From Paenibacillus sp. sptzw28 (GTDB lineage Bacteria; Bacillota; Bacilli; Paenibacillales; Paenibacillaceae), in assembly GCF_019550795.1 (NCBI RefSeq), contig NZ_CP080545.1:100001-164000 (forward strand): a stretch of DNA of 64,000 nucleotides, read 5' to 3'. The position numbers and the translations under genes are program-made. Below are positions 55,912-64,000 of the stretch, piece after piece. The notes under the pieces were generated by a model. That model searched no databases. It saw only the letters and a list, made by a program, of their open reading frames with translations, and had not been told where the DNA came from. The stretch's first letter is position 1; each line of letters opens with the position of its first letter.

Positions 55912-56220
55912 TTATTTCACGCGAAACCTATGATAAGCTTCGTTATAACGCTGCGCCGATTGCATATCCAGCTCGGTCAAACCGCCTGCGTTCCACGAGG
56001 TTAGCCGCAGTGTCACCTTCTTGTAATCGATCGCGATGAAGGGATGATGGTTCATCTCCTCTGCAATGGCGGCAACCTCCCCGACGAATGCGACTGCATC
56101 CATGAAAGCAGCAAACCGGTAGCTGCCCTGCATCCATTTCTCATCCTCGCGAATCCAGCCTTCGATTCCGGCGATCGCCTTATCCGCATCGGGGGCACTC
56201 AGCTTTTCCACCTTGGCCAT
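55912..56220 (-). CDS. phhB: Pterin-4a-carbinolamine dehydratase
   Basis: 102 residues. Conserved EEMNHHPFIAIDYKKVTL (with the His pair H58, H59) and TSWNAGGLTELD are diagnostic. Recycles tetrahydrobiopterin-type cofactors; no aromatic hydroxylase is in the window. ATG 56220 follows AAGGAGGGCGG. Probably co-transcribed with the gene 23 bp upstream. Confidence 0.94.
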   Translation of the reverse strand: MAKVEKLSAPDADKAIAGIEGWIREDEKWMQGSYRFAAFMDAVAFVGEVAAIAEEMNHHPFIAIDYKKVTLRLTSWNAGGLTELDMQSAQRYNEAYHRFRVK

Positions 56221-56243
56221 GCGTCCCGCCCTCCTTGTAATAT

Positions 56244-56537
56244 TTAAATAAGCCTGATTATCCGGCTTTCCTTGCCGTCAACCGATACTTCAATGCAATG
56301 ATGCTTCGGACGATAGGTTACTGCACCGCCGCCGACCTGGATCATCGGTTCTTCCCCGAGACCATAAAAAACGTCATCCGCAAGCGCCTCCATCACTTCT
56401 CTGCGCTGAACCTCGTCAAGTCCGGCCCAATCCGCTGTTTCCATCTCAAAAAAAGTATAGCCGTCCTCAATAGAACCAATAGCCTCGGTCAGCTCTTTCA
56501 ATATATCCGTATATTCTCTAGCGTGCTTAACGCCCAT
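56244..56537 (-). CDS. Small conserved protein of unknown function
   Basis: 97 residues, acidic, helical N-terminal half (AREYTDILKELTEAIGSIED) and a beta-rich C-terminal half (MIQVGGGAVTYRPKHHCIEVSV). No known motif. ATG 56537 has AGGTGG eight bases upstream. Ends 23 bp before the pterin dehydratase gene. Confidence 0.72.
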   Translation of the reverse strand: MGVKHAREYTDILKELTEAIGSIEDGYTFFEMETADWAGLDEVQRREVMEALADDVFYGLGEEPMIQVGGGAVTYRPKHHCIEVSVDGKESRIIRLI

Positions 56538-56907
56538 CAATTATTCCACCTTTCTGGTTTCGGTTGCCTCTTTATTATTATTCTACACGAATTCCGATTA
56601 AAAATAATCGTGCACCCCTAAAACATCCAATTTGCTCTAATCTACGAGTCAAATTTGACGATAATAATATAGAAACCAACTGGCTAAAACTGATTATTTT
56701 GTCTAACCGGCCTTTCTGTTCATTGTTGGCAATACCCGCTCCCGGCTATACCGGTTTAGCCAATTACTTTTCTCAAACTATAGGAATATTTGTTGCGATG
56801 ACTTTCCCTATAGTTCCACGGAGGTAAATTGTTCGTGGTGAGCATGGAACCCCTCGCGTTACGGTTCGTGCATCTTTTGCTTATTATTATATTGGACGAG
56901 GTGTGTC
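56538..56907. other. Intergenic region before motAB
   Basis: Divergent promoter region. It holds a perfect 12-bp palindrome GTCAAATTTGAC (56648-56659) and a 9-bp inverted repeat AACTATAGG/CCTATAGTT (56776-56784 with 56807-56815). I did not find a convincing sigma-D promoter. A GGAGG site at 56819-56823 is followed by a TTG-started frame that overlaps motA; probably not a gene. Confidence 0.5.
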
Positions 56908-57696
56908 ATGGAGAAATCAACTATTATTGGAATTGCACTCGGACTCGTGGCCGTATTGCTGGGAATGGCGCTCAAGGGAGCGCCAATCAGCAATCTTGCC
57001 AACCCGGCGGCGTTTATCATCATCATTGTCGGAACGGCGGCCTCTCTGTTTATCGGATTTCCGATGGCCGAGCTCAAGAAATTCCCGCAGCTGATCAAGA
57101 TGATCTTCGTAACGCAAAAACTGCTTCCGCGCGAGGAGCTAATCGCTTTATTCATGGAATGGGCTTCCATTACGCGCCGCGAAGGTCTTCTTGCGCTGGA
57201 AACGCATGTGGATGAAATTCAAGATCCGTTTCTTCGTAACGGGATGCGAATGATTATAGATGGCAACGACCAGGATCTTGTGCGGGACGTTCTGCTGGAG
57301 GACATATCCGCCACCGAAGAGCGCCATCGTGCCGGCGCACTGATTTTCTCCCAGGCCGGTATGTATGCGCCGACGCTCGGGGTCCTTGGGGCCGTAATCG
57401 GTCTAATCGCCGCGCTTGCGGATATGAGTGACATGGCGAAGCTGGCGCATGCCATCGCTGCGGCTTTCGTCGCCACATTGCTGGGTATTTTTACCGGTTA
57501 CGTGTTGTGGCATCCGATTTCCAACAAGCTTAAACGTCTCTCCAAACGGGAACTGGAACTTCGCCTCATGATGGTAGAGGGACTTCTCTCGATCCAATCC
57601 GGCGTCTCGACGATCGCAATTAACCAGAAGCTATCCGTCTTTCTGACACCGACCGAGCGGTTGAGAATGAACGAGAAGGGAGCGGAGGACGCTTGA
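56908..57696 (+). CDS. motA: Flagellar stator protein MotA
   Basis: 262 residues, four membrane segments. Opening MEKSTIIGIALGLVAVLLGM, the PMAELKKFPQLIKMIF loop, the charged cytoplasmic domain (EELIALFMEW, RREGLLALE), and APTLGVLGAVIGLIAAL of helix 3. Proton-conducting partner of MotB. ATG 56908 after GAGGTG; stop overlaps the motB start. Confidence 0.96.
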   Translation: MEKSTIIGIALGLVAVLLGMALKGAPISNLANPAAFIIIIVGTAASLFIGFPMAELKKFPQLIKMIFVTQKLLPREELIALFMEWASITRREGLLALETHVDEIQDPFLRNGMRMIIDGNDQDLVRDVLLEDISATEERHRAGALIFSQAGMYAPTLGVLGAVIGLIAALADMSDMAKLAHAIAAAFVATLLGIFTGYVLWHPISNKLKRLSKRELELRLMMVEGLLSIQSGVSTIAINQKLSVFLTPTERLRMNEKGAEDA

Positions 57697-58499
57697 GCAA
57701 AAAGCATAAGAAAGAACATCATGAAGAACATGCCGACGAAACATGGCTCATCCCTTATGCCGACCTGCTTACGCTGCTGCTGGCCTTGTTTATCGTATTG
57801 TATGCAATGAGCTCGGTAGATTCCAAGAAATTCGAGGATATGAGCAAAGCGTTTAATATTGCGTTCAGTACCGGCGTGGGCGTGCTGGATAATACGACCG
57901 TTGTAACTAACGGACAGCAAATGGACAATGAGAACAAGAATAACCGCCGTCCGGATGACTCGACGAATCAAGACGATCTCAAAGCGCTTATGAAGAAAGA
58001 ACAAGAGGATCTGGAGAAGCTCAAGCGGCAAATTGATAAATATATTCAAACGAACGGCCTAACTACACAACTCGAGACGAAGCTCAATCAATCACAGCTC
58101 ACGATCACAATAAGCGACAATGCTTTATTCCCATCGGGAAGTGCTAGTGTCAAGCCCGAGGCCCGTAAGCTTGCGTTAGCAATTGCCAATATACTGCAGC
58201 AGTACCCGGGTTATGAAATCGTAGTTGCAGGACATACGGACAATGAACCGATTTCGACTTCCGAGTTCCAATCCAATTGGGACCTTAGCTCCTCACGCGC
58301 GATCCGCTTTATGGATGTATTGCTTTCGAACAAGAAGCTTGATCCGAAACTATTCAGCGCAATCGGGTACGGTGAATACCGTCCGGTGGATTCGAACAAT
58401 ACCGCACTCGGCCGATCGAAGAACCGCCGCGTAGAGGTATCCATTATGCGGAAATTTGTCGATCTGGCGAAAGCTCAGCAAGTTCCGGCAACACCGTAA
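57693..58499 (+). CDS. motB: Flagellar stator protein MotB
   Basis: 268 residues. The proton-carrying Asp is D24 in PYADLLTLLLALFIVLYAM. A linker precedes the OmpA-like peptidoglycan-binding domain (LFPSGSASVKPEARKL, VAGHTDNEPIST, SSSRAIRFMDVLL). Start is TTG (57693-57695) with GGAGG four bases upstream, overlapping the motA stop (TTGA). Forms the stator with MotA. Confidence 0.96.
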   Translation: MSKKHKKEHHEEHADETWLIPYADLLTLLLALFIVLYAMSSVDSKKFEDMSKAFNIAFSTGVGVLDNTTVVTNGQQMDNENKNNRRPDDSTNQDDLKALMKKEQEDLEKLKRQIDKYIQTNGLTTQLETKLNQSQLTITISDNALFPSGSASVKPEARKLALAIANILQQYPGYEIVVAGHTDNEPISTSEFQSNWDLSSSRAIRFMDVLLSNKKLDPKLFSAIGYGEYRPVDSNNTALGRSKNRRVEVSIMRKFVDLAKAQQVPATP

Positions 58500-58543
58500 G
58501 CTTTACTGCTTTAACTAAAGAACTCTTGTTCCTCTCCACGCTT

Positions 58544-58590
58544 AAAAAACCAACGCATCCGGCTGTACCGGACAAAGCGTTGGTTTTTTT
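58544..58590 (+). terminator. Terminator of motAB
   Basis: Stem AACCAACGC/GCGTTGGTT with a 20-base loop containing a small CCGG stem, then TTTTT. Confidence 0.83.
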
Positions 58591-58616
58591 AATTATTTCC
58601 CGGGAAAAGGTATCCC

Positions 58617-59321
58617 TTACCCATCCAGAAGCGCAAACAGCTCCTGAAGCTCATCGTTCGTCAAATCACGCCACTTGCCGTTTGCCAGGCCGCCTAGATG
58701 TATATTCATTATACGTACACGGCGAAGCCGTCTGACATTATAGCCGAATGTCTGACACATTCGTCTTATTTGTCTGTTTTTCCCTTCTGTCAGTACAATA
58801 CGGAAGACCCGATCCGCTTCCTTCGTCACCTTACATGGGAGTGTCATACTTCCGAGAATGCGAACCCCTTCGCTCATCGCTTTCACAAATCGGGGTGTGA
58901 TAGGCCGGTCGACCGTGACAATATATTCTTTCTCATGCCTGCCTTCCGCCCTCAATATCCGGTTTACGATATCCCCATCGTTTGTGAGCAAAATAAGTCC
59001 TTCCGAATCTTTGTCCAAGCGGCCGATCGGGAAAATCCGCTCCGAATGACCGATGTAATCGACTATATTGCCTTCGACCTGAGACTCCGTGGTGCTCGTG
59101 ATGCCGATCGGCTTGTTCAGAGCAATGTAGACGTGACCTTTATGCTCCCCAATAGGCTTACCATCCACTCGCACGTCGTCTTCAAGCTCTGCCTGGCTGC
59201 CCAGCTCGGCTACATTGCCGTTAATCGTCACACGACCGGTCTCTACGAGCTTGTCTGCTTCCCGTCTGGAGCAAAATCCGGTTTCGCTGATAAATTTGTT
59301 AATCCTCAATCGTTCTGTCAC
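58617..59321 (-). CDS. rluF: RluF-type rRNA pseudouridine synthase
   Basis: 234 residues. N-terminal S4 RNA-binding domain ([21 protein letters not shown]), catalytic [17 protein letters not shown] with the Asp of pseudouridine synthases, and [13 protein letters not shown]. The sequence follows RluF (U2604 of 23S rRNA) more than RsuA or RluB. Starts at a GTG (59319-59321) that overlaps the stop of the upstream oxidoreductase gene (GTGA), with only a weak site, so translation is probably coupled. Confidence 0.88.
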   Translation of the reverse strand: MTERLRINKFISETGFCSRREADKLVETGRVTINGNVAELGSQAELEDDVRVDGKPIGEHKGHVYIALNKPIGITSTTESQVEGNIVDYIGHSERIFPIGRLDKDSEGLILLTNDGDIVNRILRAEGRHEKEYIVTVDRPITPRFVKAMSEGVRILGSMTLPCKVTKEADRVFRIVLTEGKNRQIRRMCQTFGYNVRRLRRVRIMNIHLGGLANGKWRDLTNDELQELFALLDG

Positions 59322-60103
59322 CCCGCACTGTTTACCGTGTCTTGCGCTGCAATTGCTGCGATTTCTTCGTTCTCGTAGATCCGTACAATACTTGTCTTAC
59401 CCTGAGGGGGGCCAATAAATGAAGCAGTCCTCATGGCTGCAGCCACATCCCCGGCTTTAATCGGCTGATACGCACGCAAGGGACCGATCATGAGCCGTTT
59501 AAGTATCGGCGCTGTTCGGATCGCCACTTGTTCGCCGAAACGGAATTCGTCTCGAGCTCCAAGAAGCAAGGACGGACGAAATATATGAAGCTCGGCAACT
59601 CCGATCGATGCGAGCTTCTCTTCCATTTCTCCTTTTACGCGATTATAAAAGATTCTGGACGACGCTTTAGCCCCCATTGCCGAGACAACAACCATTTTTA
59701 CGACCCCTGTACGCTTGGCCCATTCGGCAACTGCGACCGGATAGCTGCAATCGACCTTATAAAAAGCATCACGCGTCTTCGCTTTCTTGATTGTCGTTCC
59801 GAGTGCACAGAGTACAACATCAACCCTCACGCCCGATAATGCCTCTTCTATCCGGTCAAAATCCGCTACCAGGACACGCAGCTTATCAAATGTTCTGCCT
59901 TTATCGCCGCCCGCAATATCCAATGGCCTGCGTGCGAGCACAATCAGTTCCTTGCAGCGCTTATCTGCAAGAAGCTGCCGAACCAGCTCCGAACCGACCA
60001 GTCCAGTCGCTCCAACGACCAGTATGCGGACGTCTTCCAACCCCATCGCATTGGCGTGCGCCGTGCTTTCCCTGCCGGATAAGTGCGCATGCTCAAGACC
60101 CAT
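59318..60103 (-). CDS. NAD(P)-binding oxidoreductase, atypical SDR
   Basis: 261 residues. Rossmann loop [17 protein letters not shown] near residue 30, then [20 protein letters not shown] and [22 protein letters not shown], typical of the HTATIP2/NmrA-like group. A 20-residue N-terminal extension precedes the loop. No catalytic triad is clear, so the reaction is unknown. Start ATG 60103 after AAAGGAG. First gene of a pair with rluF. Confidence 0.83.
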   Translation of the reverse strand: MGLEHAHLSGRESTAHANAMGLEDVRILVVGATGLVGSELVRQLLADKRCKELIVLARRPLDIAGGDKGRTFDKLRVLVADFDRIEEALSGVRVDVVLCALGTTIKKAKTRDAFYKVDCSYPVAVAEWAKRTGVVKMVVVSAMGAKASSRIFYNRVKGEMEEKLASIGVAELHIFRPSLLLGARDEFRFGEQVAIRTAPILKRLMIGPLRAYQPIKAGDVAAAMRTASFIGPPQGKTSIVRIYENEEIAAIAAQDTVNSAG

Positions 60104-60124
60104 AACTGGCTAGCTCCTTTTGTT

Positions 60125-62440
60125 CTATTCTACATGATTTTGATGGCGTTCGCTCGAGGTCCCAGCGCCATCCGTCCACAATGGGAGCCTGATGGTAACT
60201 TTGGTGCCCTCATTGACTTTGCTTTTTATATCCATCGTTCCTTGATGGCTTTGAATTATTCGCTGACTCACCATGATACCAAGACCTGTCCCTGTCTCTT
60301 TACCGGTAAAAAATGGGTCGCCGAGCTTTGATATCATATCTTCCGGAATTCCAATGCCCTCGTCTATAATAGATACGGAGACGTGCTGGTCTCCTTTGCA
60401 ATCGACATGAATTTGAACGCGCCCGCCGCTTGGCATAGCTTCAATGGCATTCTTCAGCACGTTTATGAATACTTGTTTTAGTTGGTTTTCTTCGCATGAA
60501 ATCAGGCACGGTTCAATACTGAACCTTGTTTCGAACACGACATCGCATAGGTGCGCCTGGCTGTCCAGCAATGAAATGACATCCCCCAGTATGAACCGAA
60601 CATCCTTCTCTTCAAACCTGCTTGCCTGAGGCTTGGCCAGAATAAGAAACTCGCTGACGATCAAATTAATCCGGTCAAGCTCAGAGAGCATGATATCGAT
60701 ATGCCGGGTATTCAGCTTATTCGTTTCCAGCTGCAGCTGCAGGAACCCGCGCAGCGTGGTAAGCGGATTGCGGATTTCATGGGCGACACCGGCTGCGAGC
60801 TGGCCCACAGTCGTAAGCTTCTCGGATCTGCGCAGCAGTTCCTCCATCTTGTTTCGGCCTGTCATATCGCGGGTGATGCTGGCGAATGCGCGGATTGTGC
60901 CGTGCTTGTCCCGAATCGGCGATGTTGTAATACTAACGGAGATCCATTCGCCGCCTTTCGTGACCCGGACCGTCTCACGGGCAGTCAACAGTTTCCCCGA
61001 TTTCAGCGATTCCAAAGTTTGCTGTTCTTCAAAATTCAGGTGTTCGGGCACGAGCGGCAGGGAATGTCCAAGCGCTTCTTCAGAAGTATAGCCATACAGC
61101 TGCTCAAACGCTTGGTTGACTTGGGTTATGCAACCATTAAGATCGACTACGTGAATGGCATCCGTGGTATGATTAATGAAGGATTCAAGATGCTCTTTCA
61201 TGGAGCGGTTTTCTTCGAATGCGAGTTTAAGCTTGGTCATATAAATACCAAGGTTCTTCGACATCGCATTTACGCGCTGTGCAAGCTGTCCGAATTCGTC
61301 CTTACGGTTTACCTCGATGGAGTTATCGAAACGACCGAATGATACCTCATTGACCTTCCATAATATCGATCGGACCGGGCGAATCAGAATATCCGACATG
61401 AAATAACTGCAAACCACAACAATAATAAGCAGGACAACGCATATGGATATCTGGTTATTTCGTTGTTCGTCAATGAGATTGACGAGCGGCTCACTGTCCA
61501 TCACAATTCCTACAACGTAAGGTACAGGCGTCTGAATCGGTACAAAACTTTTGATGATTTCCCGGTTTTGAATAGTCGTGTAGCGAAAGACTGCGTTACC
61601 GAGTGAAGCTTCTTTCACACTTTGCTCATCCAAACCCGGTTCCCGGTAATTGTAGCTGCCAAATACGACAGGGTATTTCGACATCTCCCCGGCGCTTGTC
61701 AATTGGGGTATTTTGTCAATACTTGCTTGACCAAACAATGCCGGATTAAACCCGCTAATCTCAAAAATATATGGGTTTTCGGCGATTAAGCTGGACAACA
61801 CAGAGTTTTCATCGCTTAGTTGTCCGTACTCGCCGATATGTGTGTTTTCTATAAAACAGCTAATAATGTAATCATCAGCTGCAGATTCATAAAAACCCCA
61901 TTTACCTACGGATAGCCCCGACGCTGCTATGTGCCCGATCATCGGGCCAGTCCATACGTGCTCAGAAGTCTCGTCTGAACCAGGCCGGGTGTCTAACTCT
62001 TGCAGCATTGCCTGACCGGCGCTTCCCAATTCTTTAATATTCTTCCCGACTTTCGAAGGATCGGATGAATGCCTTATTATGTAGTTGCCGCCGTTCCGAA
62101 TGAGCAAATCGACCTCTAACACACCCATTTGCTTCACGAGCTGAGCAAGGTATTCGTCATTTACATAATCGATCCGGAGTCTCATGTTATCTGCAGCTAT
62201 AGGCATAAGAAGCTTAAGCTTCTCGTCGAGTACGGATTGCACCAATTCACTTTCTCTAATATTTTGGTTGACTAATATGGACACCTGCTGGCTAATTTGA
62301 TCCATATTCCTTTCGACATCGGCCTTCAGATGGACCCTTGTCGAATATTCGCTCAAAACGACATTCAAGACAAGCAGGACAAACACGATGAAAGAAATCA
62401 TAAACGATAGTTTCGTTTTCACCGACAACTTGCGACACAC
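60125..62440 (-). CDS. Membrane sensor histidine kinase with Cache, HAMP and PAS domains
   Basis: 771 residues. Membrane helix (about 14-30), a large extracellular domain of roughly 280 residues of the dCache type, second helix (ISICVVLLIIVVVCSYFM), HAMP, a PAS domain (TDAIHVVDLNGCITQVNQAF), then the phosphoacceptor helix with H in VAHEIRNPLTTLRG (about residue 554) and the ATPase with NVLKNAIEAM, DEGIGIP and TGLGIMV. It resembles phosphorelay kinases. Starts at GTG 62440 or a GTG/TTG a few codons later; the ribosome site is poor. A Spo0A box lies upstream. Confidence 0.86.
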   Translation of the reverse strand: MCRKLSVKTKLSFMISFIVFVLLVLNVVLSEYSTRVHLKADVERNMDQISQQVSILVNQNIRESELVQSVLDEKLKLLMPIAADNMRLRIDYVNDEYLAQLVKQMGVLEVDLLIRNGGNYIIRHSSDPSKVGKNIKELGSAGQAMLQELDTRPGSDETSEHVWTGPMIGHIAASGLSVGKWGFYESAADDYIISCFIENTHIGEYGQLSDENSVLSSLIAENPYIFEISGFNPALFGQASIDKIPQLTSAGEMSKYPVVFGSYNYREPGLDEQSVKEASLGNAVFRYTTIQNREIIKSFVPIQTPVPYVVGIVMDSEPLVNLIDEQRNNQISICVVLLIIVVVCSYFMSDILIRPVRSILWKVNEVSFGRFDNSIEVNRKDEFGQLAQRVNAMSKNLGIYMTKLKLAFEENRSMKEHLESFINHTTDAIHVVDLNGCITQVNQAFEQLYGYTSEEALGHSLPLVPEHLNFEEQQTLESLKSGKLLTARETVRVTKGGEWISVSITTSPIRDKHGTIRAFASITRDMTGRNKMEELLRRSEKLTTVGQLAAGVAHEIRNPLTTLRGFLQLQLETNKLNTRHIDIMLSELDRINLIVSEFLILAKPQASRFEEKDVRFILGDVISLLDSQAHLCDVVFETRFSIEPCLISCEENQLKQVFINVLKNAIEAMPSGGRVQIHVDCKGDQHVSVSIIDEGIGIPEDMISKLGDPFFTGKETGTGLGIMVSQRIIQSHQGTMDIKSKVNEGTKVTIRLPLWTDGAGTSSERHQNHVE

Positions 62441-62476
62441 CCTTTTATAGACAACGTATGATTATCTACTTGGATC

Positions 62477-62528
62477 ATATCATATTTATTGTAAAATGAA
62501 AGCAATCCCGAACACGACTTCTGTCGAA
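62477..62528 (-). promoter_or_regulatory. Kinase promoter with Spo0A box
   Basis: Minus -35 TTGCTT (62500-62505), 17-bp spacer, -10 TGATAT (62477-62482). A perfect 0A box TGTCGAA (plus strand, 62522-62528) lies 16 bp upstream of the -35. Confidence 0.68.
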
Positions 62529-62547
62529 ACATCAGACTTTTGATGAG

Positions 62548-62643
62548 TTGTCCACAAAGTTTTCCCCATATTCACATACCACTTGAGTAATTTGTGCATA
62601 ATTCTGTGCACAAACTTAATCTTATGCACAGAATTATGCACAA
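62548..62643. repeat. 19-bp perfect inverted repeat made of DnaA-box-like units
   Basis: TTGTGCATAATTCTGTGCA (62592-62610) and its exact complement (62625-62643), 14-bp spacer. Three exact TTATNCACA matches: 62593-62601 (minus), 62622-62630 and 62634-62642 (plus). One-base variants lie at 62605-62613 and 62548-62556 (TTGTCCACA). No T-run follows, so it is not a terminator. Confidence 0.8.
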
Positions 62644-62671
62644 GCTGTTAACAACGAATATTTGTTCGTAG

Positions 62672-63211
<540 letters not shown>

Positions 63212-63235
63212 ACATCGATTCGATTATATTCGTTT

Positions 63236-63409
63236 CTATCGATTTAACTCTCGTCTCTGCATTTCCTGCAGGGTCACAATAATCTGATCGGCCGCTTCAC
63301 TAATAGCAAGTACTTCAGGATCGATCAAACTTCCACGCGCCTCAGCTGCTTCCAGGAGCTTTATGCGAAGCGCATGCAGCTCGTTGAGCAGCTTCATTTT
63401 GTCAGTCAT
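63236..63409 (-). CDS. Spo0E-like aspartyl-phosphate phosphatase (57 residues)
   Basis: Short minus-strand gene, too short for usual ORF cut-offs. Reads MTDKMKLLNELHALRIKLL, then SLIDPEVLAISEAADQIIV. The helix-loop-helix with S-x3-D (SEAAD, consensus SQELD) is the Spo0E family mark; these proteins dephosphorylate Spo0A-P and lower sporulation. AGGAG lies 14 bases upstream, rather far. Convergent with tadA. Two inverted Spo0A boxes lie upstream, so feedback control by Spo0A is likely. Confidence 0.82.
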   Translation of the reverse strand: MTDKMKLLNELHALRIKLLEAAEARGSLIDPEVLAISEAADQIIVTLQEMQRRELNR

Positions 63410-63463
63410 GAGGCTTAGTGTCGCTCCTATCGCATTTTTAGGTTACAATCGGTAACATTCCCA

Positions 63464-63540
63464 ATTATACCGCTATCACCCATACTATTTTGTAAAAACT
63501 TGTCGAAAATTTTGCCCGCGTTTAAGCGAATATTTCGACA
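63464..63540 (-). promoter_or_regulatory. spo0E-like promoter region with paired Spo0A boxes
   Basis: Minus -10 TATAAT (63464-63469) with no good -35 at 17 bp (CAAAAT). Upstream are two perfect 0A boxes in opposite orientation, TGTCGAA (63501-63507) and TTCGACA (63534-63540). A weak -35 beside 0A boxes is typical of Spo0A-activated promoters. Confidence 0.7.
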
Positions 63541-63690
63541 TAATACAACATCAATTTTCATGTAAGCTTATAATGACCGATCTGCCGCAGAACAGACTTC
63601 TAAGCGGTCAATGACGGTAATAACATCCTTATATCCCCTCTTTATATGCTTGCACGACCAATGGCTTCGTGCTATTATTATCTTTGCCGC

Positions 63691-63767
63691 GCGCCCGTAG
63701 CTCAGCAGGATAGAGCGACAGTTTCCTAAACTGCAGGTCGTACGTTCGAATCGTATCGGGCGCGCCA
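63691..63767 (+). tRNA. tRNA-Arg(CCU)
   Basis: 77 nt cloverleaf. Acceptor GCGCCCG/CGGGCGC, D arm GCTC/GAGC, anticodon stem ACAGT/ACTGC (one terminal A-C mismatch) with loop TTCCTAA and anticodon CCT (63725-63727), T arm with TTCGAAT, discriminator G and encoded CCA. Reads AGG codons. Confidence 0.95.
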
Positions 63768-63785
63768 ATTACCTAATATACAACC

Positions 63786-63826
63786 AGCCCTGCCTCGATC
63801 TTGAAGACCGAAGCAGGGCTATTTTT
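63786..63826 (+). terminator. Terminator of the tRNA gene
   Basis: AGCCCTGC/GCAGGGCT stem (63786-63793 with 63813-63820), then ATTTTTC. Confidence 0.83.
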
Positions 63827-63859
63827 CTTTATTGATCATGACGAAGGGAGCAGGAATCA

Positions 63860-64000
63860 ATGACAGAGGTTACCCGCCGGTTGTGGAAAGACTTAATGTC
63901 TTCCACCCGAATTCAGCTGTGGATTGCCGAACATACGAAAGTAACGGAATCATGGAAGGATATCGATTTTATACCGGATTTTAATCGGTTCTATTTGATC
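63860..64000 (+). CDS. Probable AraC-family regulator, N-terminal fragment
   Basis: 47 codons to the window edge, from ATG 63860 with GGGAG nine bases upstream. The sequence IAEHTKVTESWKDIDFIPDFNRFYLI resembles the opening of the cupin-like sensor domain of AraC regulators common in Paenibacillus. The DNA-binding part is beyond the window, so the call is tentative. Confidence 0.55.
   Translation, partial: MTEVTRRLWKDLMSSTRIQLWIAEHTKVTESWKDIDFIPDFNRFYLI

Noticed and set aside
56829..57215. Frame of 128 codons preceded by GGAGG and overlapping the start of motA
   Set aside because: It overlaps motA in another frame for 300 bases and its later part is simply the shifted motA sequence. A short leader peptide cannot be excluded but is not supported.
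62592..62643. Inverted repeat as an intrinsic terminator
   Set aside because: No T-run follows on either strand, and both flanking genes point away from it. The DnaA-box reading fits better.

Overview
The window comes from a spore-forming, motile Firmicute of the Paenibacillus type. The evidence is phosphorelay genes (spo0F, a Spo0E-like phosphatase, two Spo0-type sensor kinases), motAB, strong AGGAGG ribosome sites with some GTG/TTG starts, T-box and cyclic-dinucleotide riboswitches, a long Bacillus-type SRP RNA with Alu part, and a gene order close to the Bacillus rpoE-pyrG-spo0F-fba-murA-rho-rpmE and pbpG-speE-speB-ywhD blocks. No transposase, prophage, plasmid gene or CRISPR array was seen.

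Layout. 1-3.6 kb: the 5' part of dnaX, a PAS sensor kinase and the SRP RNA gene, all on minus. 3.6-13.5 kb: a minus-strand core block (lipoprotein, rpmE, azoR, radical-SAM gene, rho, murA, fba, spo0F, pyrG, rpoE). spo0F has a textbook sigma-H promoter, and pyrG has a GGGC transcription start followed by an attenuator, as expected for CTP sensing. 13.8-22.4 kb: a subtilisin, then argS, a ywiB-like gene and a second, T-box-controlled argS, with three 45-bp hairpin repeats between the last two; then a DNA glycosylase, speB and speE. 22.6-36 kb: class A PBP, a TrpXYZ-like ABC importer, a heterodimeric ABC exporter, ywhD, an M1 peptidase, a membrane protein, and an NlpC/P60 hydrolase behind a c-di-AMP riboswitch. 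36-44.6 kb: a large Lhr helicase, a MarR/MFS drug-efflux pair with a visible operator, a Dabb protein and a VOC protein.

44.8-52 kb is the accessory part. It holds an RHH-ankyrin fusion with its own palindromic operator, a second ankyrin gene, a broken grpB, DoxX, a DUF6157-like protein, a cupin, an SDR-type threonine dehydrogenase behind a c-di-GMP riboswitch, and a PadR plus BtrH-like cassette. That cassette is flanked by a decayed copy of the 3' end of the neighbouring sulfurtransferase gene. 52-64 kb returns to ordinary genes: sulfurtransferase, UspA, GNAT, DUF378, a YkuI-like EAL protein, pterin dehydratase, motAB, rluF, a large sensor kinase, tadA, a Spo0E-like gene missed by size cut-offs, tRNA-Arg(CCU) and the start of a probable AraC regulator.

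Themes. Sporulation input is dense: two kinases, Spo0F and Spo0E, with Spo0A boxes at one kinase promoter and at spo0E. Second messengers recur: a c-di-AMP riboswitch, a c-di-GMP riboswitch and a c-di-GMP phosphodiesterase. dnaX-SRP RNA and tadA, which are neighbours in Bacillus, sit 59 kb apart in opposite orientation, which suggests an inversion near the origin. Function calls are from motif recognition by eye; no database search was run.
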